This document shows positions 32,742 through 41,990 of a stretch of 64,000 nt of DNA, piece by piece. Position numbers and translations under genes: made by a program. The stretch spans positions 682,001-746,000 of the forward strand of contig NZ_CP087710.1 of assembly GCF_020991065.1 (NCBI RefSeq). The letters are read 5' to 3'. Each line of letters opens with the position of its first letter. Positions within the stretch are counted from its first letter, which is position 1. This DNA is from Nocardioides okcheonensis. GTDB taxonomy: Bacteria; Actinomycetota; Actinomycetes; Propionibacteriales; Nocardioidaceae. The notes under the pieces are model-generated. The model saw only the letters and a program-made list of their open reading frames with translations. It had not been told where the DNA came from and did not search any database.

Positions 32742-32928
32742 AGTGCTCCCGGCGCGAGGCCGGCGGAGCGAGGGGAACACTACCGCAGGACCAACGGCCC
32801 CGTTGAATCGACCCGCGGATGGTCCGTACGGGCCGCTTCGGTGCGCCCGACCGGGCCATTTCGGGCAGATCCCCGGACGTCCCCGACACCCCGCCCGAGC
32901 ATGGATGCTCCACCCCCTGGAGGACTCC

Positions 32929-33600
32929 GTGCCAGCCATCCCCCGTCCGGCCGGCCTGCTGCTCGCTGTCGTCGCCGTGACGGCAGGCCTGTCGCTCGCC
33001 GCTCCCCGCGCCCACGCCGCGCCGGAGTCGAGCGTGCGGGAGGAGACGAGCCGGTCGGAGACCACGCTGCTCGAGCGACGCCTCCGCGAGCGGCAGCGGT
33101 CGCTGGCCGCGCTCAACCGCCGCGCCGACGCCCGCGACCGGGCCCTGCTCGGGCGGCAGCGGGTCCTCGCGACGTACGGGTGGACCGGCGATCCCGACCA
33201 GGTGGCGGCGGTGCTGCCGCTCGCGTCCTACTCGCTGTCCGCGGGCTTCGGCCTGACCGGGCCGCTGTGGGAGGCCGAGCACGGCGGTCAGGACTTCGGC
33301 GCGGCGACCGGCGAGCCGATCGTCGCCGTCGCTGCCGGCACCGTGACCGAGGTGGCGGACGCGGGTCCCTACGGGCTGCGGACCGTCGTCACGCTCCCGG
33401 ACGGCACCGAGGTCTGGTACTGCCACCAGAGCGCGACCGACGTCTCGGTCGGCCAGGCGGTCGACGCCGCTGACCCGATCGGCGCCGTCGGCGACAGCGG
33501 CAACGCCACCGGGCCGCACCTGCACCTGGAGGTACGCCCCGACGGCGGCTCGCCGATCGACCCCTACGACTGGCTCGTCGAGGCCGGCGTCACACCCTGA
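32929..33600 (+). CDS. Secreted M23-family peptidase
   Basis: 223 residues from GTG 32929 with RBS GGAGG. Signal peptide (LLLAVVAVTAGLSLAAPRAH, cleavage after AHA). Residues about 30-75 form a charged coiled-coil-like segment (LLERRLRERQRSLAALNRRA). LytM/M23 domain (about 100-223): EHGGQDFGA (HxxxD zinc ligands), GPHLHLEV (HxH). Likely cuts peptidoglycan cross-bridges or peptides; the coiled coil resembles divisome-linked EnvC/NlpD-type activators. Converges with der, only 6 bp between the stops. Confidence 0.9.
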   Translation: MPAIPRPAGLLLAVVAVTAGLSLAAPRAHAAPESSVREETSRSETTLLERRLRERQRSLAALNRRADARDRALLGRQRVLATYGWTGDPDQVAAVLPLASYSLSAGFGLTGPLWEAEHGGQDFGAATGEPIVAVAAGTVTEVADAGPYGLRTVVTLPDGTEVWYCHQSATDVSVGQAVDAADPIGAVGDSGNATGPHLHLEVRPDGGSPIDPYDWLVEAGVTP

Positions 33601-33606
33601 CGTCGC

Positions 33607-34977
33607 TCAGCGCTTGCGCTTCTCGCGGGGCTTCTGCTCGATCACGATCGGCGTGCCGACGAAGCCGAACTCCTCGCGCAGGCGGCGCTCGATGTAGCGC
33701 TCGTAGGCCGCGTCCAGCTTGCCGCTGGTGAACAGCACGAAGGTGGGCGGCGCGGTCGAGGGCTGCGTCGCGAACAGGATCTTCGGCTGCTTGCCGCTGC
33801 GCACCGGGTGCGGGTGCTCGGACACCAGGCGACCGAGGAACGTGTTGAGCGCACCGGTGCCGATGCGCGTCTCCCAGCCCTCGAGCGCCTTGTCGATCGC
33901 CGGCACGAGCCGGTCGACGTGCCAGCCGGTGCGGGCCGTGAAGTTGATCCGCGGCGCCCACTGCAGCTGCACGAGGTCGCGCTCGATCTCGCGCTCGAGG
34001 TAGTAGCGGCGCTCCTCGTCGACGAGGTCCCACTTGTTGAACGCGATCACCATCGCGCGACCGGCGTCGCGGATCGTCTGGATGATCCGCATGTCCTGCT
34101 CGGAGACGGTCTGGCTGGCGTCGAGGACCAGGACGGCCACCTCGGCGCGGTCGATCGCGGTCGTGGTGCGCAGCGAGGCGTAGTACTCGTGGCCCGACGC
34201 CTGGTTGACCCGCTTGCGGATGCCGGCGGTGTCGATGAAGCGCCAGGTGCGGTCGCCGAGCTGGATCAGCTCGTCGACCGGGTCGACGGTCGTGCCGGAG
34301 GCGTCGTCGACGACGACGCGGTCCTCCTTGGCGAGCATGTTGAGCAGCGACGACTTGCCGACGTTGGGCTTGCCGACGATCGCGATCCGCCGCGGGCCGC
34401 CGACCTCCTCGAAGGTCTCGGCCGGGGTCTCCGGCAGCGCCGCGAGGATCGCGTCCAGCATGTCGCCGGAGCCGCGTCCGTGCAGGGCGGAGACCGCGTA
34501 CGGCTCGCCGAGCCCGAGGTTCCACAGGCCGTACGCCTCCGCCTCGGTGCGCTGGTCGTCGACCTTGTTGGCGGCGAGCACGACGGGCTTGCCGGACTTG
34601 CGCAGGATCCGCACCACGGCCTCGTCGGCGTCGGTGATCCCGACGGTCGCGTCGACCACGAAGAGCACCGCGTCGGCCAGCGACACCGCGACCTCGGCCT
34701 GGCCGGCGATCCGCTCCGCGAGGCCACGGGCGTCGGGGTCCCAGCCGCCGGTGTCGACCACGGTGAAGACGCGCCCGTTCCAGTTGGCGTCGTAGGAGAC
34801 ACGGTCGCGGGTCACACCGGGCCGGTCCTCCACGACGGCCTCGCGGCGACCGATGATCCGGTTGACCAGCGTCGACTTGCCGACGTTGGGGCGGCCCACG
34901 ACCGCGAGGACCGGGGCGGGCCCGGCGGGGTCGGTCGGGTCCGCGGACTCGACGCTGGTGGCGTCGTACTCACTCAT
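33607..34977 (-). CDS. der: Ribosome biogenesis GTPase Der (EngA)
   Basis: 456 residues. Two GTPase domains: first GRPNVGKST (28-36), DTGG and NKVD; second GKPNVGKSS (about 202-210), DTAG and NKWD. The C-terminal KH-like domain ends with a basic KPREKRKR tail. Double-Era GTPases act in 50S subunit assembly. It is the last gene of the aroH-tyrA-cmk-plsC-der run; the gap to plsC is 6 bp. Confidence 0.98.
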   Translation of the reverse strand: MSEYDATSVESADPTDPAGPAPVLAVVGRPNVGKSTLVNRIIGRREAVVEDRPGVTRDRVSYDANWNGRVFTVVDTGGWDPDARGLAERIAGQAEVAVSLADAVLFVVDATVGITDADEAVVRILRKSGKPVVLAANKVDDQRTEAEAYGLWNLGLGEPYAVSALHGRGSGDMLDAILAALPETPAETFEEVGGPRRIAIVGKPNVGKSSLLNMLAKEDRVVVDDASGTTVDPVDELIQLGDRTWRFIDTAGIRKRVNQASGHEYYASLRTTTAIDRAEVAVLVLDASQTVSEQDMRIIQTIRDAGRAMVIAFNKWDLVDEERRYYLEREIERDLVQLQWAPRINFTARTGWHVDRLVPAIDKALEGWETRIGTGALNTFLGRLVSEHPHPVRSGKQPKILFATQPSTAPPTFVLFTSGKLDAAYERYIERRLREEFGFVGTPIVIEQKPREKRKR

Positions 34978-34983
34978 GCGTGC

Positions 34984-35733
34984 TCACAGCTCTCTGGGGT
35001 GCTCGACGAGCCCGGTGTCGGGGTCGTCCTCGGATTGTCCCGCAGGAAGGGGCCCGGGCAAGGATCGCCGCGTCCGCGAGAGGGCGCCGTCCTGCTCGGA
35101 CAGCATGTGTCCCCGCAACAACACCGACGTCGCGGCCACGTGTTCCCGCGTGCGCGGCCACGGCTGCTGTGCCGTGCGCCACGCCTCGCCGAGCACGAGG
35201 TCGATCGGCTCGCCGCGGGGTGGGAGCGCGTTGCTGCCGCCGCCGGGCGGCCGGGTGCCGATCATCGTGACCGGCACGACGGGGGCTCCGGTCACCAGCG
35301 CGAGGTAGGCCGCACCGTGGTGGAACCGGTCCAGCCGACCAGCGCCGCGGGTGCCCTCGGGGAAGATGCCCACGACTCCCCCGTCGCGCACCACCCGCAG
35401 GCACGAGCGGATGGCGGCCGGGTCGGGGTGGAACCGGTCGAGGGGCACCTGGCCGGCCCCGCGCAGGAAGCCGCCGAGCCGCCCGGAGAACATCTCCTGC
35501 TTGGTCAGGGCGTGCACCGGCCGCGGGGCGAAGATCGCCAGCAGCGGCCCGTCGATCGCGCCGACGTGGTTGGCCGCCAGGATCGCGCCTCCCCGGGCGG
35601 GCAGGTGCTCCGCGCCGTGCACCCGCACCGGCCAACGCCGTCGCAGCAGCCACGCCGACAGCGGGCGCAGCCCGTGCAGCATCCGGGTGGGAGGGTGCTC
35701 CGCGCTGCTCGCCGGCAGGTCCGCGGCGCTCAC
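34984..35733 (-). CDS. plsC: 1-acyl-sn-glycerol-3-phosphate acyltransferase (PlsC-like)
   Basis: 249 residues from GTG 35733, GTGA-overlapping the cmk stop. Acyltransferase motifs: AANHVGAIDGPLL (HX4D, about residue 50), PLDRFHPD, GIFPEGTRGAG, VVPVTMIG. Transfers acyl groups to lysophosphatidic acid in membrane lipid synthesis. A cmk-plsC-der order is common in bacteria. The C-terminus (LSRTRRSLPGPLPAGQ onward) is a variable hydrophilic tail. Confidence 0.92.
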   Translation of the reverse strand: MSAADLPASSAEHPPTRMLHGLRPLSAWLLRRRWPVRVHGAEHLPARGGAILAANHVGAIDGPLLAIFAPRPVHALTKQEMFSGRLGGFLRGAGQVPLDRFHPDPAAIRSCLRVVRDGGVVGIFPEGTRGAGRLDRFHHGAAYLALVTGAPVVPVTMIGTRPPGGGSNALPPRGEPIDLVLGEAWRTAQQPWPRTREHVAATSVLLRGHMLSEQDGALSRTRRSLPGPLPAGQSEDDPDTGLVEHPREL

Positions 35734-36422
35734 GCGTCCTCGTGGGTCGCCTGCGTGGCCAGCCCCACGATGCGGTCGATGACCTCGACCAGGGTGAGGT
35801 GCGTGCTGTCCACGTGGACGGCGCCCTCGGCCATGGTCAGTGGCGCGGTGGCCCGGCCCGAGTCGATCCGGTCGCGCTCGAGCAGCGACTGCTGCGTCGT
35901 GGCCAGGTCCGAGCCACCCTCCTCCGCGGCGCGCCGGGCGGCGCGGGCGTCGGGGTCGGCGCTCAGGTAGACCTTGACCTCGGCCTGCGGCCACACGACC
36001 GAGCCGATGTCGCGCCCCTCGACGACGATGCCGCCCGCACCGATCGCCTCGCGCTGGAGGTCGAGCAGCCGGCTGCGGACGGCGGGGACGGCGCTGACCG
36101 GGCTGACCGCGGCGTTGACCTCGTCGGTGCGGATCTCCACCGAGACGTCCATGCCGTCGACCGTGATCGTCGGGGCGAGCGGGTCGGTGCCCGACTCGAT
36201 GCGGGGCCTGCCCGCGGCCGCTGCCACCGCGGCGGCGTCGTGGACGTCGACGCCCTCGCGCAGCAGCCACCAGGTCATCGCGCGGAACATCGCGCCCGTG
36301 TCGAGGTAGCGCAGGCCCAGCCGGTCGGCGACGCCGCGCGACGTGCTGGACTTCCCCGAGCCCGAGGTGCCGTCGACGGCGACGACGAGATGGGCGGTGG
36401 GGCTGGTCTCGGCGCTGCTCAC
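35730..36422 (-). CDS. cmk: Cytidylate kinase
   Basis: About 230 residues from GTG 36422; an in-frame GTG at 36452 would overlap tyrA by 19 bp. P-loop GTSGSGKSS close to the N-terminus, substrate site YLDTGAMFRAMT, and VVEGRDIGSVV with the following KVYLSADPDARAARR. Converts CMP/dCMP to diphosphates. Normal family length. Lies between tyrA and plsC. Confidence 0.96.
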   Translation of the reverse strand: MSSAETSPTAHLVVAVDGTSGSGKSSTSRGVADRLGLRYLDTGAMFRAMTWWLLREGVDVHDAAAVAAAAGRPRIESGTDPLAPTITVDGMDVSVEIRTDEVNAAVSPVSAVPAVRSRLLDLQREAIGAGGIVVEGRDIGSVVWPQAEVKVYLSADPDARAARRAAEEGGSDLATTQQSLLERDRIDSGRATAPLTMAEGAVHVDSTHLTLVEVIDRIVGLATQATHEDA

Positions 36423-36433
36423 GGGCGAGAAGG

Positions 36434-37521
36434 TTACCGGTGGGTGGTCCACCCGCGGGATTCGAGAGCCTCCAGCAGGTGCTCGGCGCGCCCCTCCTCC
36501 ACCACCAGCTCCGTGAGACCCACGGGTCGTCCGGGGTCGTGGTCGATGTGGACGTCCTCGATGTTGACGCCGACCTCACCGGCGTCGCCGAACAGCCGCG
36601 CCAGCTCGCCCGGGTGGTCGGGCACCGAGACGAACACCGACCGGGTCGGCCGCACCGGCCCGCCGTGCTTGCCGGGGATGGCCGCCGTGCCCGCGTTGCC
36701 GCGCGCCAGGATCGCGGTCAGGTCGTCGGAGCCCGGCACCGCGACGGCGCCGATGAGCGCCTCGAGGTCGGCGCGCACCTCGCCGAGCACGTCCAGCACC
36801 GCGGACGCGTTGGCGCCCAGGATCTCCAGCCAGAGCGCCGGGTCGCTCGCGGCCACCCGGGTCACGTCCCGCACGCCCTGCCCCGACAGCGCGAGGTGGG
36901 CGGCGGGGGCGTCGGCGAGCCGGCCGGCGACCAGGACGGCCGCGAGGTGCGGCAGGTGGGACGTACGCGCGACGGCGCGGTCGTGGTCGGCCGGGGACAG
37001 CCGGGTCGGGACCGCGCCGCACAGCCGCGCGAGCGCCTCGACCGCGTCGGCGGCCGCGGGGCGGACCGCTCGTGCGGCGTGACCGCCCACGGACGGCCGT
37101 CGAACAGCGCCGCGCTCGCCGCCAGGGGGCCGGACCGCTCGCTGCCGGCCATCGGGTGCCCGCCGACATAGCGCTCGAGGTCGTCCTCACCGCTCGCGCG
37201 CAGCGCCGCCAGCGGCGCCTCCTTGACGCTCCCGACGTCGGTGACGACCGCCTCCGGGTGGGTGTCGAGCGCGGCCCGGATGCTCACCGCGAGGTGCTGC
37301 GGCGGCGTCGCCACCACCACGAGCCGCGGCCGGTCGCCCTCCAGCACCGGGCGGCCCGCCCCGAGCCCCGACGCGGTGCGCAGGTGCTCCGACGACACGT
37401 CGTCGAGCAGCACGTCCACCCCGGCGCGGCGGCAGGCGAGCGCCAGGGACGTGCCCAGCAGGCCCGTGCCGACGACGAGGACCGGCCCCGGGACCTCCCC
37501 CGGACCGGCCGGCTCAGTCAT
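36434..37521 (-). pseudogene. tyrA: Prephenate dehydrogenase, apparent single-base frameshift
   Basis: The N-terminal frame (from ATG 37521) has the NAD-binding PVLVVGTGLLGTSLALACRR, VTDVGSVK and GGHPMAGSERSGP, ending in PWAVTPHER. The rest continues in a different frame from about 37065: VRPAAADAVEALARLCGAVP, then SHLPHLAAVL and a C-terminal ACT domain (SVFVSVPDHPGELARLFGDA). Total length 1088 nt; adding one G at the junction (CGG to CGGG) gives 363 codons reading HERVRPA. So either a real deletion or a sequencing error in a G/C-rich run. Enzyme of tyrosine synthesis; ACT would bind tyrosine. Overlaps aroH by 8 bp. Confidence 0.85.
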
Positions 37522-37891
37522 GGCTGGTGGTGCGGGTCAGGTCCCGGCGCAGGTTGGCCGCGCCGTGCAGGTAGACGTGGGTGACGTCCGCGCGCGGCAG
37601 GTCGGTCTCGACGTGGGCCATCAGCCTCACCACGCGGGGCATCGAGCCCTCGATCTCCAGCTCGCGGGCACACACCAGCGGCACGTCCGAGAAGCCGAGC
37701 TGGCGCGCGGCGTAGGCCGGGAACTCGCTGGTGAGGTCGCTGGTGGCGGTGAAGATGATCGAGATGAAGTCGTCGACCTCGAGGTCGTTGGCGGCCATCA
37801 CGTCCGTGACGAGCTCGGCGACCCGGTCGAGCATGTGCTCGCGCGTGTCCTCGTCGAGCTGGGTGGCCCCTCGCACTGCCCGTACTGCCAT
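37514..37891 (-). CDS. aroH: Chorismate mutase, AroH type
   Basis: 125 residues from ATG 37891. AroH-class signature: AVRAVRGATQLDEDTREHML, FTATSDLTSEFPAYAARQLG, VPLVCARELEIEGSMPRVVR, HVYLHGAANLRRDL, with the active-site Arg and Glu residues of the Bacillus-type trimeric enzyme. Makes prephenate from chorismate, feeding TyrA encoded directly downstream with an 8-bp overlap. Confidence 0.96.
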   Translation of the reverse strand: MAVRAVRGATQLDEDTREHMLDRVAELVTDVMAANDLEVDDFISIIFTATSDLTSEFPAYAARQLGFSDVPLVCARELEIEGSMPRVVRLMAHVETDLPRADVTHVYLHGAANLRRDLTRTTSHD

Positions 37892-37948
37892 GGCAGAACC
37901 CTAGGCCAGCCGGCCACCCGGTCCGAGGTGGTGTCTCGCCTGCCGTGC

Positions 37949-38341
37949 TCAGGCCGGCTGGTAGTCCCCGAAGGACCAGTGGTTGCCCTCCGGGTCGAGG
38001 ACGCTGCCGCCGCGCCCGCCGTAGTCGTGGTCCTCCATCGGCCGCACGACGGTCGCGCCCGCCGCCACCGCGGCGGCGAAGACCGCGTCCGGGTCGGGTG
38101 TGACCAGGTACGCCGCTGCGGGTCCGGTGCCGGCGATGGCCGCGTCGGGCCGGTCCGAGCCGAACATGATGCCGCCGCCGCCGGGCCACGCCCACTCGGC
38201 GTGCACCACGATCCGCGCGTCCTGATCGTCGCGGTAGGTGGCGTGCTCGGTGAAGCCGACGGCGGCCAGCCAGGCCGTCATGGCGTCGGCGTCGCGGACG
38301 GAGAACGTGTGCCAGAGGGTGGTGCGGGAGACGTCGGTCAT
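37949..38341 (-). CDS. VOC-superfamily (glyoxalase/bleomycin-resistance-like) protein
   Basis: 130 residues from ATG 38341, RBS GAGGAG. VOC fold with two beta-alpha-beta-beta-beta modules: WHTFSVRDADAMTAWLAAVG, GGGGIMFGSDRP, then VLDPEGNHWSFGDYQPA at the end. The metal-ligand pattern is not complete enough to name a reaction. Follows the AraC gene by 44 bp on the same strand; probably its target or partner. Confidence 0.85.
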   Translation of the reverse strand: MTDVSRTTLWHTFSVRDADAMTAWLAAVGFTEHATYRDDQDARIVVHAEWAWPGGGGIMFGSDRPDAAIAGTGPAAAYLVTPDPDAVFAAAVAAGATVVRPMEDHDYGGRGGSVLDPEGNHWSFGDYQPA

Positions 38342-38385
38342 CGGTCGCTGCTCCTCGTGTCGTCGCCGGAGGGTTCCGGCGGTCC

Positions 38386-39240
38386 TCACCCTTCCTCGGG
38401 CGCGAGGGCCACGGCTTGGACGTTCGGGAACTCCCGCCTCGCCCACTCGGTCGGGCTGCACCCGGCGAGGGCGTGCCACTCCCGCGCGAGGTGCGCCTGG
38501 TCGGCGTAGCCCGACGCGGCGGCGACGGACGCGACCGTGCCCTCGCCGGTGAGCACGACCGTGCGCATCCGCCGGTGGGCGTCGGCGAACCGCGCCAGGC
38601 GCTGCAGCTGCTTCGGCGTGACGCCCACCTCGTCACGCACGAGGGTCGAGAGGCGACGCCTGCTGAAGCCGACGTCCTGTGCCGTGTCGTCGACCCGTGC
38701 GCCGCGGGTGAGCATCGCCATCGCCCGCGCCACCTCCGGTCGGGGACCGGGCCCTGCGTGCCGCCGGAGCGCCTCGACCAGCGTCGCCTCGACCAGGTGC
38801 AGCCGCTCGCCCCACGACGTCGCGACCGCGAGCCGCTCCGGCAGGTCCGCCCAGGCGCGGTCCACCTCGTGCACGTCGAGCAGGCTCCCCGACAGCGCGG
38901 CGGCCGGCACGCCCCACAGGGCGCGGGCGCCCGCCGGGGTCAGCGCCAGCTGGATGCCGCGCTGGCGCGGTCCGTGGTGGATGTGCGCCGCGCGGGTGTG
39001 CAGCCCGGACACCGAGGCCCAGACGGTGGTGCGCGAGGACGGGTCGCCGTCCCACGACACGTCCAGCGGGTCGTCGAGCGGCAGCACGAACGTGAGCTCC
39101 GTGGACGGCATCCCGAGGTGCACCCCCGACGACGCCGCGTGGCGGACGTCGTAGGCCGTCATCGAGACGACGTACGGCGTCAGCGCCGGGTGGACGGGAG
39201 CTATCCAGCCACCGTACGCGCGCCCGGGGCGGCGCTCCAC
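38386..39240 (-). CDS. AraC-family transcriptional regulator
   Basis: 284 residues from GTG 39240. N-terminal ~170 residues are a cupin-like or DUF6597-type sensor (VSMTAYDVRHAASSGVHLGM). C-terminal AraC DNA-binding domain: VARAMAMLTRGARVDDTAQD, VGFSRRRLSTLVRDEVGVTP (first HTH), VASVAAASGYADQAHLAREW (second HTH), HALAGCSPTEWARR. Likely controls the VOC gene beside it. The pair separates aroH from the rluB-scpBA run. Confidence 0.9.
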   Translation of the reverse strand: MERRPGRAYGGWIAPVHPALTPYVVSMTAYDVRHAASSGVHLGMPSTELTFVLPLDDPLDVSWDGDPSSRTTVWASVSGLHTRAAHIHHGPRQRGIQLALTPAGARALWGVPAAALSGSLLDVHEVDRAWADLPERLAVATSWGERLHLVEATLVEALRRHAGPGPRPEVARAMAMLTRGARVDDTAQDVGFSRRRLSTLVRDEVGVTPKQLQRLARFADAHRRMRTVVLTGEGTVASVAAASGYADQAHLAREWHALAGCSPTEWARREFPNVQAVALAPEEG

Positions 39241-39249
39241 GGACCCCGC

Positions 39250-40053
39250 TCAGAGGTGGGCGTCGTCCATCAGTCCGCCGAGCTCGGCGACGGTGAGCTC
39301 GCGCATCTCGCCCGAGCGGAGCCGGGCGAGGGTGACCGGCCCGATCTCGGTGCGGGTGAGCCGGCGCACCGGGTGGCCGACGTGGTCGAGCAGCCGCCGC
39401 ACGATCCGGTTGCGGCCCTCGTGGATGGTGAGCTCGACGATCGACCGCTTGCTGCCCTCGCGACGAGGGTCGCCGCCCAGGACCCGCGCACGGGTCACCG
39501 TGACGGGACCGTCCTCGAGCGTGACGCCGGCGAGCAGCTCGCGCACGGTGCGGACGTGGACCTCCCCGTCCACCTCGGCGACGTAGGTCTTGTCGACCTC
39601 GTGGGAGGGGTGGGCGAGGTGCTGGGCGAAGTCGCCGTCGTTGGTGAGGATGATCAGGCCCTCGGTGTCGGTGTCGAGCCGGCCGACGTGGAACAGCCGC
39701 TCGGGCCGGTCCGCGACCAGGTCGCCGAGCGTGCGCCGTCCCTCGGGGTCCGACATCGTCGACACCACGCCGCGCGGCTTGTTGAGCACCAGGTAGACCT
39801 TGTCGCTGATCGGCGGCAGCCGCTTGCCCTCGACCCGGATCACCGCGGTGCGCGGGTCGACCTTGGTGCCGAGCCGGGAGACGACCTCGCCGTCGACCTC
39901 CACGAGCCCGTCGAGCATCAGCTCCTCGCACTTGCGGCGGCTCGCCACGCCCGACTGGGCCAGCAGCTTTTGCAGCCGGATCAGGCCGTCGGCGTCGGTG
40001 TCGGGCCGCTGGGAGGCGGGCTGGTCGTTGTCGGGGGCGTCGTGCGGCTTCAT
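39250..40053 (-). CDS. rluB: 23S rRNA pseudouridine synthase RluB/RsuA family
   Basis: 267 residues. S4 domain (IRLQKLLAQSGVASRRKCEE, about 25-70), catalytic motif HVGRLDTDTEGLIILTNDGD with the essential Asp in GRLD, and the family block EGRNRIVRRLLDHVGHPVRR. Modifies the peptidyl-transferase region of 23S rRNA in known members. Overlaps scpB by 4 bp, the conserved scpA-scpB-rluB arrangement. Confidence 0.96.
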   Translation of the reverse strand: MKPHDAPDNDQPASQRPDTDADGLIRLQKLLAQSGVASRRKCEELMLDGLVEVDGEVVSRLGTKVDPRTAVIRVEGKRLPPISDKVYLVLNKPRGVVSTMSDPEGRRTLGDLVADRPERLFHVGRLDTDTEGLIILTNDGDFAQHLAHPSHEVDKTYVAEVDGEVHVRTVRELLAGVTLEDGPVTVTRARVLGGDPRREGSKRSIVELTIHEGRNRIVRRLLDHVGHPVRRLTRTEIGPVTLARLRSGEMRELTVAELGGLMDDAHL

Positions 40054-40796
40054 GAGATCTCCGTCCCGCCGTCGGGCTCCGTGCCGGAGCCGCTGTGCGA
40101 GGAGGGGTGGTGGGTGGGGGTGGGTGCGGGCTCGGCGACCGGCTCGGCCGGAGCCGGGCTGCCGGGGTCGGGGGGCGGCGAGTCGAGACCGGCGACGCTG
40201 GCCAGCTCGTCCTCGAGGTCCTCCATGTCGGGGAGGTACGGCGCGAGCTCGGGCAGCTCGTCGAGCGAGGTGACGCCGATCCGCTCGAGGAAGTAGGAGG
40301 TGGTCCGGTAGAGGTGGGCGCCGCTGTGCTCGTCCTGCCCGGCCTCCTCGACGAGGCCGCGGCTGAGCAGCGTACGCATCACGCCGTCGACGTTGACGCC
40401 GCGGATCGCCGACACCCTGGCCCGCGACACCGGCTGCTGGTAGGCCACGACCGACAGCGTCTCCAGCGCGGCCTGGGTGAGGCGTGCCTGCTGACCGTCG
40501 AGCACGAACGACTCGACCACCGCGGCGAGCTCGGGGCGGGAGTAGAACCGCCAGCCGTTGCCGACCTGGCGCAGGTCGAACCCGCGACCCTGCGCGGTGT
40601 ACTCGGCGGCGAGCTCCTGCAGCGCGGCCTCGACGTCGGCGACGGGGTGCCCGACGACCGACGCGAGCCGCACCCGGTCGAGCGGCTCGTCGGTGACCAT
40701 CAAGATCGCCTCGAGCGCCGGTCGCAGCTCGACGACCGCGACGTCGAGGGTGTCGGGCTCCGCGGGCTCACCCACGGGATCCGGCTGGTCGCTCAC
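40050..40796 (-). CDS. scpB: Segregation and condensation protein B
   Basis: 248 residues from GTG 40796. Two winged-helix domains: RPALEAILMVTDEPLDRVRL through FDLRQVGNGWRFYSRPE, then LSVVAYQQPVSRARVSAIRG and LVEEAGQDEHSGAHLYRTTS. C-terminal tail (from about 205) is Pro/Glu-rich and disordered. ScpB dimers bind ScpA in the SMC condensin complex. Coupled to scpA and rluB by 4-bp overlaps. Confidence 0.96.
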   Translation of the reverse strand: MSDQPDPVGEPAEPDTLDVAVVELRPALEAILMVTDEPLDRVRLASVVGHPVADVEAALQELAAEYTAQGRGFDLRQVGNGWRFYSRPELAAVVESFVLDGQQARLTQAALETLSVVAYQQPVSRARVSAIRGVNVDGVMRTLLSRGLVEEAGQDEHSGAHLYRTTSYFLERIGVTSLDELPELAPYLPDMEDLEDELASVAGLDSPPPDPGSPAPAEPVAEPAPTPTHHPSSHSGSGTEPDGGTEIS

Positions 40797-41659
40797 TGCT
40801 CCTCCTCGGGGGCGTCCGCCTCGGGCGCCCCGCCCTCATCATCGTCCGCCGGCGGGGCACCGTCGAACTCGTCGTGGATGTCGACGTCGCCGTCCTCGGC
40901 GCCGGTCCAGCGGACCGTGAGCTCGCCGAGGGGCGTCACCTGGTCGAAGGCGACGGCTCCCTCGCGGAACAGCTCGAGCAGTGACAGGAACCGCGCCACG
41001 GTGGTGAGCCGGTCCGGCGAGTCACCGCAGAGCGCGCGGAACGTCAGGGTGCCGCTGCGGCGGAGCCGGTCGACGACGAGCTGCGCCTGCTCGCGCACGC
41101 TCACCTTGGCGGCGTGGATGTGCTGCAGCGAGACCTCCACCACCGGCTTGGGCTCCATGGCCCGGGCCGCGAGCTGGGCGAACTGCTCGAGCCCCACGCC
41201 GATCAGCACCTCGGGCAGCAGCGTCGCGAAGCGCTCCTCGAGGCCCACGGCACGGGGGTGGCGCAGCGCCTCCGCGGCGAGGCGCCGCTCCAGCACCGCG
41301 GCGACCTGCTTGTAGGCGCGGTACTGCATGAGCCGCGCGAAGAGCAGGTCGCGGGCCTCGAGCAGCGCGAGGTCGTCCTCGTCCTCCACGTCGCCCTGCG
41401 GCAGCAGCCGCGCCGCCTTGAGGTCGAGCAGGGTGGCGGCGACGACGAGGAACGACGTGGTCTGCTCGAGGTCCCAGGTGTCGCCGAGCGCCTTGACGTG
41501 GGCGATGAACTCGTCGGTGACCTGGGAGAGCGCGACCTCGGTGATGTCGAGCTTGTGCTTGGCGATGAGCCCCAGCAGCAGGTCGAAGGGGCCCTCGAAG
41601 TTGTCGAGACGGACGGCGAACGCGGGCGCCTCGGTCGCCTGGTCGGCGGGTGCGCTCAC
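40793..41659 (-). CDS. scpA: Segregation and condensation protein A
   Basis: 288 residues from GTG 41659. Kleisin N-terminus VRLDNFEGPFDLLLGLIAKH, KLDITEVALSQVTDEFI, SFLVVAATLLDLKAARLLP, and a C-terminal winged helix (SLLELFREGAVAFDQVTPLG). Acidic C-terminal tail of about 30 residues. Bridges SMC heads with ScpB. Overlaps neighbours on both sides by 4 bp. Confidence 0.97.
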   Translation of the reverse strand: MSAPADQATEAPAFAVRLDNFEGPFDLLLGLIAKHKLDITEVALSQVTDEFIAHVKALGDTWDLEQTTSFLVVAATLLDLKAARLLPQGDVEDEDDLALLEARDLLFARLMQYRAYKQVAAVLERRLAAEALRHPRAVGLEERFATLLPEVLIGVGLEQFAQLAARAMEPKPVVEVSLQHIHAAKVSVREQAQLVVDRLRRSGTLTFRALCGDSPDRLTTVARFLSLLELFREGAVAFDQVTPLGELTVRWTGAEDGDVDIHDEFDGAPPADDDEGGAPEADAPEEEQ

Positions 41660-41988
41660 TCGTCGAGGAGCCGCTGCACCAGGGGGCTGTCGACGCCCTG
41701 CGCCTCGAGGTCGGCGAGCACGAGGGCGAGCGCCTCGCGCACCAGCCGCCCGCGGTCGACCGCGAGGCCGTGCTCGCGACGCAGGGTCAGTCGGGCGTGC
41801 TCGATGTCGAGCAGCTCGTCGGCGGTGACGTAGACGGTCATCTTCTCGTCGTGGCGCACCCGGCCGCTGGGGCGTCGCGGCCCGGGCTCGGTCTCCTCGA
41901 CGACCGCGCGCACCCGTCGAGGGCCCTGCTCGGCCGGGGCCGGCGAAGCCGGGGAGGTCGGCCGGAACAGGTCGTCCGCGGCCGGCAT
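41656..41988 (-). CDS. Small ribbon-helix-helix-like protein between parA and scpA
   Basis: 110 residues from ATG 41988; GTG 41994 overlapping the parA stop is also possible. N-terminal 50 residues are Pro/Ala-rich. Residues about 50-110 read MTVYVTADELLDIEHARLTL, VDRGRLVREALALVLADLEA, a strand then two helices as in CopG/MetJ-type DNA-binding proteins. It overlaps scpA by 4 bp. A role with ParA in segregation is plausible from context only. Confidence 0.75.
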   Translation of the reverse strand: MPAADDLFRPTSPASPAPAEQGPRRVRAVVEETEPGPRRPSGRVRHDEKMTVYVTADELLDIEHARLTLRREHGLAVDRGRLVREALALVLADLEAQGVDSPLVQRLLDE

Positions 41989-41990
41989 GC

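Noticed and set aside
33808..35970. A 720-residue plus-strand frame opposite der, plsC and cmk
   Set aside because: Same reason: antisense shadow of three well-supported genes with no domain of its own.
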